From positions 1-23,464 of the forward strand of contig UZAN01041063.1 of NCBI GenBank assembly GCA_900618425.1: a stretch of 23,464 nt of DNA. The letters run 5' to 3'. The notes beneath the pieces are model-generated. The model was not told where the DNA came from and ran no database searches. It saw nothing but the letters and a program-made list of their open reading frames with translations. The DNA comes from Echinostoma caproni. Taxonomy: Eukaryota; Platyhelminthes; Trematoda; Plagiorchiida; Echinostomatidae. A program made the position numbers and the translations under genes. Positions 10,272 through 20,783 of this stretch are shown in pieces; position 1 is the first letter of the stretch; every line of letters begins with the position of its first letter.

Positions 10272-10291
10272 TGACTTGACTTGACTTGACT
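10272..10291 (+). repeat. (TTGAC)n LINE 3' tail
   Basis: TGAC followed by three exact TTGAC units, ten bases after the ORF2 stop codon. Its position at the end of the LINE marks it as the element's 3' terminus rather than an independent microsatellite. Confidence 0.85.
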
Positions 10292-11831
10292 AGATACATC
10301 TGAGAGACTAGTTAGATTTGTATACCAAGCAATTTAAGCTAGTGCAATCTACCGGTAGGATTATGCGGGTGCAAGAATTATCATTATCACTTACCTTTAT
10401 GTAATCGACAAGCTGTTGATGTCGGTCTCCTTGGGAACGCGCAAGTAAACAAATATCAAGCAGTGCATATAGCATATACACTATTCAATCACTTTCATCG
10501 TTAAGTGTTTACCGATTTCGGCATAGCGGTCCATAAACGGAAATATCCTCCGTCCTGGTCTCCTTAGAAAGACATCTTCGAATCCACATTTTCTGTAAAT
10601 CACTGGTTCGTACTGAGGACAACAGCAGTTAACATGTGTAATCAATCGCCGGCTTAATCCCTTAAATACCTGATCCCATTGAATAAACGGTTATTCTACC
10701 AATGTTTCACGCAGTATCACTTCATTGCACCGTGGTGAAGAAGTATTTCGCAAAACTATTCCATTATGTTTCCTTCTTTCCCGAAAACAGGCGTTTTAAA
10801 TAGTTCTGTGTGTGAAGGTGGGAACACCGCCTTAAATCTCAATCCCTGATGACGTGTCCAGTGATAATCCTTTTCGGTTAGGTCACACGCGGATGGCACA
10901 GTTGCGAACACTGTCCGGAAAAAGCACATTGGTTTCCCGAATACAAGTGGCACGATTCCGGTCAATTGCTTGACCGAGTTCGGGTGTTGAAGTTGAAGGT
11001 GAACAGTGTGAGAGGAAGCGAAAGTTGAATGCTGGGCAACATTTTGTTTTTATTTGATCCTTTCTCTCTGAAGGTATCACGAGAGCGTTTCTCTAACCAT
11101 AGATTTGGTGTATTGTATAACGTGCTTGATTGAAACAGTTCAAATAATTAAAACTGATAGAAAATCGTTGGATAAATGAATCAAAACAAATAAGAAAGAA
11201 AAATGTGCACAACGTAGTGGAAGAATTTGATTATCGTGACTAGATATGCCCCAAAGTAATCTTATATAAACGGTTCCATCGTTTCAAGTAGGAATGTTTA
11301 CGTTATCGCCTTTTTCACCTCGACCATAATTCAACAACGCATTCTCTATCGTCATCATTTATCTATNTTCAGTAATACAGAAATACAAACATTTACAGAA
11401 TAGTCACATGATGCACTGTTTTTAGGGCCTGCTTTTTGATATTTTGGTAATACATGTGAGTGCTTGGGAAGGAACGTCTGGCCAAATATAGGCATCACTA
11501 TTCTAACAAGCACAAGAGCTGAAATTTACCAAAGAGCAACGTTATCAGTATTGCCCAAATTCATAACATGCTCCTTCGCCGACTCAAACACCTGTGACAC
11601 TTTGGGTTTCCTTCCTAAGCCACACTCTGTTTTGTAGGTTGTAGGGGTAATTTTTCAATCCGCTATTGCCGGTTGTCTGTTGTATAGCAGCTGATTACAG
11701 GCACTCTGAATTGCCAGTTTCAAGTGATGAAGTGGTGATCTCTACATACGACTGAGTGTTTGTCAGTGTGGGAAATGTCTGCGCCATCGACTTTGTGAAC
11801 AAGTTGTCTCAGTGAAGTGGAATTTTCTATT
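10292..11831. other. No supported gene
   Basis: Contains an N at 11367 and a moderately GC-rich patch at about 10860-11040. In that patch the minus strand has frames of 65-69 codons, and the plus strand has a 26-codon frame from an ATG at about 10893. None is recognisable. No repeat or RNA gene is supported. Confidence 0.45.
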
Positions 11832-12045
11832 TTACGCAACAAGCGGATATAAACCTAGGATTTCTGTCTCTTCCACCAGACCGTCGTCTTTCTTAGCTAA
11901 AACATATTTTGAATTTGATAAGACCGTTTGAAGAAATGTACCACTGGTGGATCTGCGGTGAAACTTGAAGAATTGTCCATGGGGTTTCTCCGCGGTGGCA
12001 AAACATAGGAGAGAAGGCAAAGACTAAACAGACGGTTTTCTATCC
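11832..12045 (-). CDS. Candidate exon, minus-strand cluster
   Basis: An open minus-strand frame (11832-12020 reported, opening just after a TTTAG near 12023) ends at TAA inside GC|GTAAAA, a plausible 5' splice site. The peptide is hydrophilic with a late acidic stretch (KKDDGLVEETEIL), and no family is recognised. A second frame over the same DNA is also open (through NPMDNSSSFTADPP), so the true frame is uncertain. If TTTAG is the acceptor, the gap to the next upstream candidate exon is only 46 nt, a length seen for short flatworm introns. The upper coordinate is approximate. Low confidence as a gene, higher as part of a cluster. Confidence 0.28.
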
Positions 12046-12069
12046 CACTAGGAGAGGTCTGGCTGTTAC

Positions 12070-12346
12070 GAGGTTGGGAATAATAAGACGCCTTTCCTAA
12101 AACTTCCGTTCAATAACTCTAACCGTCCGTTATATTCAGGATTGACTGGGCTCATTTGCCTGGTGGCGATTCGTCTGTCATGAACAAAGCCTCGCACCAC
12201 GTAGGAGATCGGGGAAAACTCCGTGATCACAGAGGATATCTGAAGATCAACCAAACAGCGAAAATAACTGATCGGGACCGTAAATATTAGTATACCAAGA
12301 TGTGTGCGAAGAGGCAAAACCAAAGGATAAACCGTTTTTGTGTTGA
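12070..12346 (-). CDS. Candidate exon, possible Ig-like fold
   Basis: On the minus strand a strong acceptor (TCATTATTTTCTCAG) ends at 12347. An open frame then runs 277 nt to TC|GTAACA at 12069, where the frame's stop TAA is part of the donor-like motif. Third codon positions are G/C-enriched relative to flanks. The peptide has a hydrophobic stretch (LGILIFTVPISYFRCLV), then YVVRGFVHDRR and NPEYNGRLELLNGS. The order Cys, then an Arg-rich strand, then P-x-Y-x-GR-x-x-L loosely recalls the B-to-E strand region of an Ig V-set domain, but the conserved Trp and second Cys are not seen. The Ig reading is weak. It could equally be an unrelated beta-rich or membrane protein. Confidence 0.33.
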
Positions 12347-12479
12347 CTGAGAAAATAATGACTAAGAGTTACATCCATATTGAGACCATTTTAAATGGTG
12401 CAGAGACGTTAACATGTACAAGAGTGATGCGAGATAAGTGCTAGGAAGCCATAGGTATGATGCACATAAGGGACTTTAC

Positions 12480-12664
12480 AGGTTATTTGGATTCCACCGG
12501 GGTATCTGATGGTAACTAGCTCTCACAACTGCCGATGCCTGTGATAGCATTCTGTGATACTCCGTAAATATTAACGAGCTCTGCAGACGTGGACATCTCC
12601 AAATTCGAATTTGACAGCTTGCCTTTGCGGGGATATTTGCTTGAGGAGCAAAGCGAATGCCCAT
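12480..12664 (-). CDS. Candidate exon, minus-strand cluster
   Basis: A 62-codon minus-strand frame, basic and Ser/Ala-rich, with no recognised family. Its stop TAA (12478-12476) lies in CT|GTAAAGT, a fair 5' splice site; a 133-nt intron would then reach the strong acceptor before 12346. A possible acceptor (GCTTTGCTCCTCAAG) lies upstream near 12625. The reported frame does not match the phase needed by the 12346 exon. A different frame reading LVTIRYPGGIQIT would match in phase but is interrupted by a TGA upstream. The exon edges are therefore better supported than the protein. Confidence 0.25.
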
Positions 12665-13568
12665 CCGTGTTCATAATTCACTTTTGAAATTTTCCAAGAA
12701 TTAGTTCGGATTGTTTTGAAATGTTTCAAATATTTAATATGTCCAATGATACGGAGGTGTTTTGCATTTTCCGAGATTCAAATAAGAGAGTTTTACAGTT
12801 GAACATAACTGTTGCGAATTCAATTCAGATGTTTCCAATACCAAACCAGCTTCAAACGTTCACGTGTACAATTATTGCATTTAGAGCACCTCCTGAAGGC
12901 CTGCGAAGAAAGCGATTTAGTTGCTAGTTGCAGTTGTCTTTCGGAATTGTTCAAAGTGAATATAGTTTAAACAAAACCGATCGCTAAATAATATTTGCAA
13001 TTTTTTAATTGAAAACCCTGCAACAGTACTGATTTAGACAGTCAGTTGAAGGTTTTACGAGTACTTATCAAAACAAAACAACAACGAATATAGTGCCATG
13101 TTGTAATTTCATCCATAATTGCACTACTCTTTGTTCCTTATAAAGCGTTTTGAGTTTTTCGAGAAATGGAAAATCCTTACGGTCAAACACTCGCACCCTA
13201 TTTGCTGCATTTCATGTTCGTTCCAAATGAACGTGTCTGGATACGGCAGAAAAGTTTTGATGCATCTGATATTGTGATTCATATATATATGTATATATAT
13301 CTGTATATTATGGTGTGGTACGCATCTAAAATTTGTCCAGTCTCCTAGGTAGTTTTCTCATGGGTATGATACGAGTGTCACAGAATGCTACGGCTGTTTC
13401 TTATATCCACGGATGATTAATGATGCACTACGCTGATAATCCCCAAAGATTTGGTTACTGTTCTCGACGGTGTTTTACTTGAGACATAGTAGTATCTAGT
13501 TACAGTAGCATCCATTCTAGTCAATTTATCAAAATACCAAGCCGAACAGGAAGACCAACAGATATCCA
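12665..13568. other. No supported gene; short (AT)n run
   Basis: AT-rich. Open frames at 12721-12927 and 13166-13348 (plus) are 60-68 codons, unrecognised and of chance length. An imperfect AT run lies at 13281-13300. Confidence 0.5.
13281..13300. repeat. Short (AT)n microsatellite
   Basis: An AT dinucleotide run with one G interruption (ATATATATATGTATATATAT). Confidence 0.9.
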
Positions 13569-13865
13569 ATGAACAAAACTGAGAGCCTAATTTCATTCCT
13601 GGTTTTATTTTTTTCTTGCTGCAGGTCCCATGCGCTCTATAAACAAGGTGGACTGAATAAGGATGACATACAGGAAGGCAGTCCAGGCAAAGGGCGACCG
13701 TTGTCCGTTATCAAGGTCATTCGAAGCTGTCATCAATCTAACAGATACAATGGTGCTCCAGGTGGGGAGAAACTTAGTAATAACCACAGGTTTTATCTTC
13801 ACTTATTTTCAATTACCTGTAGCGATTTGATTGTTCCAGAAGATATTTGGAGTCTGGGTCAATAA
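13569..13865 (+). CDS. Candidate secreted protein or acceptor plus exon
   Basis: An ATG-initiated 98-codon frame. Residues 1-22 look like a signal peptide (MNKTES, then hydrophobic LISFLVLFFSCC, then RSHA), followed by a hydrophilic region rich in Gly, Lys, Asp and Glu. No family is recognised. The same DNA has another reading. The T-rich tract ending TTTTTTTCTTGCTGCAG (AG at 13623-13624) is a very strong 3' splice site, and T-rich DNA automatically encodes Phe and Leu, so the signal peptide may be an artefact. In another frame the downstream exon reads GPMRSINKVD, a TGA at 13654-13656, then 57 open codons (TYRKAVQAKGDRC and onward). A genuine exon is plausible; frame and product are unresolved. 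Confidence 0.27.
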   Translation: MNKTESLISFLVLFFSCCRSHALYKQGGLNKDDIQEGSPGKGRPLSVIKVIRSCHQSNRYNGAPGGEKLSNNHRFYLHLFSITCSDLIVPEDIWSLGQ

Positions 13866-16800
13866 TTTGATTGAATTACCATCTCTTCGGATAGCTCTCG
13901 ATCAAAGGATATACAGTGTGTATTAACTGATAACTTACAGAAATTATAGTTATAGTTTTATTTAAACGTAATGACTGACCGAAATATGTAGCTTAAATCA
14001 GGGCCTACTAATGCACTATGAGCTTTCACATCAGGAAACTACGAAATTTGGAAACCGAATGTAACACCAATGTAAGATTTATATAAAATCTAAATTCAAA
14101 ATTAAAAACCTAAAAGAACATCAATGTTTGTATGATATATTTGTAACAGTATATCTAATTTGTTTTCCCTGTATCACAATTTAAGGCAACGTAATTTTAT
14201 CTGTTATGTTTTAGTCAAGTTCGTTGAAAATACATGACCAAAGCTTAGGATTTTGTAGTACCTCTGCAAGCGCACTTCTATGACCAGCAAACGCGTACAA
14301 ACAAACATCACGAAATACCGAACAAGTTCGTTATCGATAACCTCCCCATTTGGCTGCTACATTTATATAAATAGCCAAAAGTCATATCACATTTGCAAAA
14401 CGCTTGATGTGCATACAAATTTGATTTGTAGATATACTCAGTTGTTTGTTCATGATTTACAAGCAACATCTGAGTGGTGGGTGGACGGGTATAGGGACAT
14501 GTCATAAGAAGTCATACGAGTCAAGTTTAACCATCACCTGTATCGGTCACGTGATTGACTGAATTCACTCCGTGGCAGGTGAAGTTACCCAAGAAGCAAT
14601 TTCGGGAACAAAGTGATGGATTAAACAGATGGATGGCTACTTTCTCGTATGTTGCTAAATGTTGTTGACAAAGAGTCTTAGATCGATATACAGGTATCTG
14701 GTGGATGACCTAGACGGTATCTTCAATCACAGTATGTTCTGTATTTGCGAGATGTTCCACAATGACACTTGAGATGTTTTTTTCTGTCTCCAGGATTCAA
14801 CCAGGATGATTATTTTAATCCTTCCGGAAACCTGTCTGATGGTTCTACTTATGTAACTTGCCGAACATGAACAAAAAAATCAACTGTTGTTTATAAAACC
14901 ACACAAAATCAAACTAACTGTATCTACGAATCAAATCGGCAGACATCAAACCTTTTGCATATCTGACGTGCCTGTTACTTATTCATATAACTGTAATAAC
15001 CACATGAGGAATGTTTCGAAAACCAGCTTGTTCACTATTTCATGTTTTTCCTCGAATGTTATGAAGGGAGCCTTCAGTAAACGAACATGGACTGCTTTTT
15101 CACTCTTCATCCTAAAATATCTCGTGTGGATTAATTCAATCAATTTTGGATAAATTAGGCGTTAATAGAATGAAAATATTAACTTCATAAAGAGAACAAA
15201 CTACGAGTTCAAGAAATGAATCAGCTACGAGTTAAATTGTTTATTTTATCATAAAAACGAGCTTAATGCTGAGGGTTTCCTGATGTCCGATTGTTTGGAA
15301 TTTCGAATACATCATATTTGTTGCAAAGATTTCCAATCAATACAGAAACTAATTCAGAGATCAGGTGACTCAGTGCGTAAATACGTGGTACATCGGATAT
15401 GTGTGAGAATACTGGCTATTGAGTAACCCCTACCAATATTAGTAGGTAAAGGAACCACAAGTTGTATGCAAAATCAAAAACAATAGAACCGTGTACTGTC
15501 GCGCAATCAGTTACACGCACACAATCACTTCCTCGGTCACATTCACTCAAGTCAATACATGGAAAATGTTAATTAGTTCACTTTATAAAACAAAAGAATC
15601 ATAATCTAATCTAACACTTCCAAAATGACATGGACGAATTTTTCATAACGCGATCATCTGGGATCAAACATTTGTTACTCTTGACTCTCCGATGATGATT
15701 TCAATGACCAGCAATCTATCTATATATGAATCAAAAAAGCTGTTATTTGAGGACGTGCTTAAAGGTGCAGTCAATGTGTATGGACAAGGGGCATCAGGCA
15801 ATCGAGTCCAGGTTTCACACAATCTACAAATGGTCGTACCGTATTTGTCTCCCAAAAACGGAATTCCTGGTCACTGGCCCAAATATGCCATCCCATTGTC
15901 CTCAAAGCGGTTCAGATAGTAATTTTCTTTCACTACAAGTTTCATGTCCTCTTATGATCTTCGTGGTGCGCTGGAGATTCCGGCTCCCCTGATGTAATCG
16001 GAGCTTGGCTCATACAATTCACTGGAGAAAGTGGTGCTGCTCTGTATAGCATTCTCGTTTGAATTGTATGTAATAATCAAACTTTTGCAACACCCTGATG
16101 TTCACCGAATTCCAACGCGTCACGTTTTAAGTCACATTACCAAAATTACTATAATCTTTTTCTCATATTATATGCAACATATTTGTACCAATATCCATTT
16201 ATGTTTTTGCAACTATTAGTCATATACCATTATAATGACGAACGTTTTGAAAAGGTTGCCTATCGGCTTAAACTATCTACCGAAATCTCTTTGATATTGC
16301 ACTCGGTTTGAGCGCGGTGACATTACAAATCTCTCATTCAACGCGCGGCACATTTCAGGGTCAAGCTAACGTTTCCTGGAACACATCGTTTTCCTTCAAG
16401 AAGAGCGTCTGTACTCAAGTGCTATGTAGCCACATAATTTCCAATCTGTTTAAGCTGGAACGTTTTCATTTTTTGGCTTAACTGTGAACCAGATAAAAAA
16501 GTCAATAAAAAGATGTGGATTGACCGCAATAAACACCATCATGCAACGGCAATCATCTAATGGAAAGCATGAACTTCCATGCTGCTCTGAATAATAGATT
16601 TTTAATTATGATCTCTAACGTCTGAGAAACTACACAGTTTATCGAGATACTCAAAGAGGTTGTGGGTTGAAAGAGTAGAAATAAATTCAAAATTCTATTT
16701 CAGAATGGATTTTAGAGTCCCCATTATTTTATTTCTGCCTGAGATTTCGGTGACCAGAAAAGGAAAAGTTTAGTAGTGAAATCAAAGAGGGCAAATTATT

Positions 16801-17710
16801 GAAAGTTGGAATTTCATAGGACAAATTGTTTGCTCTTTTGCATGTGAAAACGTGAAAATTGGAATATTTGCATAAAAATCAAAGTGAATCAAGATGATCT
16901 TTAAACAAAAGCTCCAGGTCTTACTGGAAATTCGTTTGAAAAAATATATGCGGAAACTGTGAAAGATTGCTACCGTTTGTCTGTCGCCAAACACTGGACG
17001 ACGGGGAGGGGACTATCTATGCACATCGATAAAACTTCCTACTGCTCAAATTCTTACTTTCCTGTTTAGTCTCTTGCTAAGCCCTGGACATTTTCACCGT
17101 TACTCGTAGGTCTTACTTGACATTTGTCCACTATTGTTCGCTCACTCCTGTAAATTACCTTTGACACACATAGCATATAGACAAAATTGTGACTAATGGT
17201 TTTCGATGAAAGATGAGAATGTCAACACACATGGACGCAAGGTGACGGCCCTATTCCAAGTTGCAAAGGAATGAAATAAACTGAACTCACGCCCTAAAAT
17301 CGTGTGCATTTTGGTTACTTATGAAATGTCATTCTCCATCCAAGTAAACTGTTGTTGTCGCGTTTTGGTATAGGCGCATTTGTTCATTGTACCATATATC
17401 TGTCTGGTAAAAGTAGGTCTCTAATTGAATTACATTCTCGCAAATGTACATAATCAGGAACGCATCAATCCCATAGTACGGACGCTACGTTCCCAGCGCT
17501 ATAACATACACACGCACGCACTGAACTTAGCCATTGTGCCCATTGTGTTGTTACAGTTGCAAAAAAGGTATCGATGCATCCATCTCAAGTGTGTGTGGGA
17601 GCCATGAGATACAATACCACTGTTTTTTTCCAACTCTGTCGCTTAGTTTGTCTGTGAGCTTCCGTTTTCTTGTTCAATGACTCTTGAACGACGAGAACCG
17701 AGAAAACCTG
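13866..17710. other. No supported gene
   Basis: Open frames at 14280-14507, 14887-15153, 15664-15992 and 16782-16994 are 62-88 codons without recognisable motifs, and several are open on both strands or in two frames. The 15690-15920 stretch is slightly more GC-rich and open in three frames, and may be a diverged repeat. A small inverted repeat CCTAC...GTAGG lies near 15427-15444. No transposon end or RNA gene is supported. Confidence 0.45.
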
Positions 17711-17844
17711 TCAACTTCCGGTAACTGACAAATGCAGCGGGTACACACCGCGGCTATTGTCGATCAAAAACATTGCTGAACTCATTGGTTGTTTGTGTGC
17801 CTGCGTGTGTGCCCCCGCACGTGCATGTTTGGGAACACAATTTC

Positions 17845-17882
17845 GTGTGTGTGTGTGTGTATCTAAGTGTGTGTGTGTGTGT
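17845..17882. repeat. (GT)n microsatellite, two blocks
   Basis: Eight GT units at 17845-17860, an ATCTAA spacer, then eight GT units at 17867-17882. Further GT-rich sequence flanks both sides (about 17788-17812 and 17886-17892). The opposite strand gives a spurious His-Thr repeat frame at 17711-17899. Confidence 0.97.
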
Positions 17883-18010
17883 CTTTGTGTGTAAATCAAG
17901 GATTGCCGTAACTGTGATTTTGTTTACTCAAGACAACTGGTAAAACGGATCCTGGGAATAATATTTGAGACTCCAGCCGGGAGTTTCCTACTCAGTGAGG
18001 CACTATCTGA

Positions 18011-18703
18011 AAGTGTGAAGCGAACCGCTTCAGTTCTGAGATATCAGTGCTGCAGACGTTTACAATTGATTGTTCAAAGATGATTATAAATATTCGGAAC
18101 CAATATTCGCAGGACGGGATCGAGTATCACTGTAGGTCTATTGAATCGGAAAAGATCTCTAAGAATCGAATAAAAGTCATGGAGTGTGTCCTAGAGACGG
18201 AGTCGTTATCTCACCACCTATTAAAGCGATCCGGTCTCTAATTTTTCGTGATTCCCGATGTTCCGGTAAGTATCAAGAAGAACAAACGATTTGTCAAGGG
18301 AAATTATATTGCTCCCTTAAATATACCGGGAGTTTACTCTGAGTGCGCTAGAGAATGTCGGAAAGTGAAGAGCTTAACAAACGAAGATGTGGCACTGAAC
18401 TCATGCATACGCTTAAAATGAAGTTGCCTTACCGGAGTTGGCAGTGACTTAAAGAAAGATGAAAGACCCAGCTGAAGAAGCAGTCTCAGGTTATCGAAGA
18501 TCCTGGCGGAATCTGCCCTACAAAGGAGAAGGACCCAAAAGCGGATGCTTCAATCAACCAATGACTGCAACCAGGTGAAAGCATACATGCGGAACAGGCG
18601 GACCAAAGATTGTGACAACTCTCGAGCATTTTACTCTGTCGGTCTGAAGCCACTACAGCGTTTCCACTGTTATAAAACGATAAATATCAGAATCAGATTA
18701 TAA
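18011..18703 (+). pseudogene. Decayed coding region, unknown protein
   Basis: One plus-strand frame stays readable for about 231 codons, with only three internal stops: TAA 18239-18241, TGA 18419-18421 and TGA 18473-18475. It ends at TAA 18701-18703. At this composition roughly a dozen stops would be expected. The conceptual peptide has a Lys/Glu/Ile-rich first third, a middle with Val-Pro and two Cys (GVYSECARECRKVKSL), and a basic, helix-prone last third (LSKILAESALQRRR, QVKAYMRNRR). Both TGA codons sit where CGA would give Arg in a basic context, consistent with C-to-T decay. No ATG, splice or promoter signal is assigned, and no family is recognised. The lack of frameshifts suggests recent loss or a chance low-stop stretch. 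Confidence 0.4.
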
Positions 18704-20064
18704 CCGCTATTGGTGTTCACGTAGTGCATACATACCATCATATTGAATCGAATTCCGCATTCAGGGTTGTCCGCTGTGTGCCGGGCAACTCCTGTAATGC
18801 CGTGCACTTAGATTCACTAGCGAAGCCTGTAGCACCCATTATTGCGCCTGTAGGTGACTGTTCCAAGCTCTCCTCTCACCCCGTTCATGTACTGATTACC
18901 GATTTTCTACCCAAACTTAGATAGTTAGGGTACACCTCCTCACTCTCTTCATGCCGGATGAGCATTCCACCTATGGTATGAAATAAGGCGTTGACAACGA
19001 TGCATATCAATAGAATCAACTACACTTGAGATAAACTGGCAGTCAATCATTTGGAAAATAATGACAGGCTTGACAGATATGCATGTTTTGTGATATTGAA
19101 AATTCTTCGCGATAACCTAAAATATTGCCCACGAAAACAACTATATTCATTTTATAACTTCTTCAAAGATTGAAAACACAACCCAATTGCAAAATGAAAT
19201 TTCAGAAAAGATTAACTATGAGATGTTCAGTTTGATTATTCAATCCCAGGCAAAGGGAACGAGTAAATCCTATGTTAGACAATGCATTTCCCCTAATATT
19301 TGGTTGCAGACCCGGCACCGCACGCTCAGCGTAATTTTTCATTGATTAAAAATGCAATACATCGTATTTCTATCGCACACACGCGCTTGGCATGAGGGTG
19401 AAATAGGAGTTTGGTCTCGAACACTCGCTTGTTCATGCTTCACTCGACTGCATACCTATGCGTTCCGTTGTATTTTAAAAATAAATTCACATTTCATTCT
19501 TTCTTTACTTGGAACAAGTTTAATGCCTCAATACTACTTGAGCGCAAATAGTCGGTTATACTGATCGAGTTTAGAGGAAACACCGAAAGTTCCATTATCA
19601 TTACCTCACCGACTACCGTATCTCCTTCCATCCAGTCCGGGACCAGCACAGCGTAGATGAAATGTTCTCACAGTTGTCTAAACTTATCAGTGTCATCTGC
19701 TCGGGGATTGGCACTCTAATGATACAAACTGGTTTGGCTGTTTTCACACTGAATTAATGTAGAAAAATTAGATTTCCTTGAAAAACAGATGAGATATTAG
19801 CATCATTGTTTCCGTCCTTTTGTGTGTTGGTTGCATCGTTGTTGCTGCCAGTATTCATCGACACTGCACAATGGAAGATGTTTTTTAAACCAAGTTAAAA
19901 TGATTGTTAGTTTTGTAACGGTTTCGGAGTTATCGTTTCATTTTATCTCGGTTATGTTGTAGCAACGTATTTCAAAACGTCATATCCGGCATCTATTTAT
20001 CAACGATATGCATTTCTTTTATCTGGGTCTTTCCTTGTAAAATATTATACACAGTGCGCCTCAG
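18704..20064. other. No supported gene
   Basis: Open frames at 18724-18924 and 19352-19564 (plus, 66-70 codons) are unrecognised and of chance length. No repeats, RNA genes or transposon ends are seen. Confidence 0.5.
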
Positions 20065-20291
20065 CTATTGCTCACTAATGAAGAATAATAGACCAACCAT
20101 CAAACTCGGTGCAAACAAGAATCCGACAAGATCGTGACTTCAGAACATGAAAGAGTTTTGACGGTTGGGAATCGACAGAACCATCACCCTTCGGATTGCA
20201 CGGATAAAGGAATGGTCTGTAGAACTTGAACCATAGAGAAATACACCAAAACCAAATAAAGAGAAAACGCCGAACGTGATTGGAATCAAAG
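20065..20291 (-). pseudogene. Candidate membrane-protein exon with one TGA
   Basis: On the minus strand a good acceptor (CCACAAATTTTCACAG) ends at 20292. The frame after it encodes a hydrophobic helix (LIPITFGVFSLFGFGVFLYG), a polar basic loop (SSSTDHSFIRAIRR), an in-frame TGA at 20142-20140, then a second hydrophobic helix (LVGFLFAPSLMVGLLFFI) and a TAG at 20067-20065. Two helices separated by a basic loop suggest the end of a polytopic membrane protein. The TGA may be a mutation (making this a pseudogene), the true stop, or a sign that the model is wrong. I recognise no family. The neighbouring 27-nt candidate exon joins in phase and extends the hydrophobic lead-in. Confidence 0.3.
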
Positions 20292-20384
20292 CTGTGAAAA
20301 TTTGTGGAAACAAATGTCAGTTAATTTTTTTTTCAGTCTTTAAGGACAAGCTACACAGAAAAGTGCCCGGGAGGAAGGATTTAC

Positions 20385-20411
20385 TCGTAAAAGTGAATTG
20401 AACCAGAACCA
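20385..20411 (-). other. Possible 27-nt micro-exon
   Basis: On the minus strand a very strong acceptor (TTTTTTTGTACCCATTTTTATGCAG) ends at 20412. A GTAAAT donor begins at 20384, leaving a 27-nt exon, a multiple of three. It joins the 20291 exon across a 93-nt intron, in phase, giving VLVQFTFT before the membrane helix. Symmetrical micro-exons are a known feature of some trematode genes. Against it, the plus strand has an equally strong acceptor (TTAATTTTTTTTTCAG, AG at 20335-20336) and a GTAAAAG donor at 20387, defining an overlapping 50-nt exon. At most one strand is likely right. Confidence 0.22.
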
Positions 20412-20540
20412 CTGCATAAAAATGGGTACAAAAAAATTAGGAAATGGGAAAATGGATTTGGTTTGCGATGGTTACATAACATATTCCAATATGAAATACA
20501 CATATCTACAAAACTGAGCAAACATTGCGCTGTTGATGAA

Positions 20541-20783
20541 TTATTCAATGTACCATGCGGGAGACCCTGTCTGTCTGCTTCCATGGGCAACACATATCGA
20601 ACAAATTGTGATTCCTCTCACACTATGCGAAGAGAAGCAGAACTTTTCTATATCTCTTATGCCAAATGCGAAAAGCTTTATTTTTTCCTTAAACTGTCCA
20701 TTGCATATACATATCGCTTCAAAAACCCCAAAACGTTCAGTCCTTCTCCTAGAAGGATTCGCAACCGAGCGTGAGAACTCCAT
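20541..20783 (-). CDS. Open frame, unknown product
   Basis: An 80-codon minus-strand frame with an ATG at 20783. It is basic near the start (PSRRRTERF) with several Cys later (CICNG, FCFSS, CSICVAH). No family is recognised. It starts inside the stop codon of the 20783-21112 frame (TGATG), so the two open frames together cover 570 bases of the minus strand with one frame change at the hairpin. Overlapping frames on the plus strand (20463-20774, 20533-20793) are also open, so coding status is doubtful. Confidence 0.18.
   Translation of the reverse strand: MEFSRSVANPSRRRTERFGVFEAICICNGQFKEKIKLFAFGIRDIEKFCFSSHSVRGITICSICVAHGSRQTGSPAWYIE

Larger units (their letters stand above)
9019..10291 (+). 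mobile_element. 5'-truncated CR1/Jockey-group LINE, dead copy
   Basis: Protein similarity begins at about 9025 and covers the reverse transcriptase and C-terminal part of ORF2, ending at TAA 10260-10262. A short AT-rich trailer and a (TTGAC)n tail end the element at about 10291. The first ORF, the endonuclease domain and the RT N-terminus are missing. 5' truncation of this kind is usual for target-primed reverse transcription. A short-unit microsatellite tail in place of poly(A) is typical of CR1-like elements. No target-site duplication was visible by eye. At least three frame changes and several stops show it is inactive. Group assignment is from motifs only; the exact clade is undetermined. 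Confidence 0.93.

Noticed and set aside
2996..11276. CTTATATAAACGG occurring at about 2998 and again at about 11261, looking like a shared TATA-type promoter
   Set aside because: A 13-base match in AT-rich DNA of this length is expected by chance, and no gene follows either copy.
15664..15992. Three overlapping open frames (two plus, one minus)
   Set aside because: Open frames in several phases point to low stop density rather than a gene. No motif or splice pair supports any one of them.
17711..17899. Minus-strand frame rich in His-Thr
   Set aside because: It is simply the translation of the (GT)n microsatellite.
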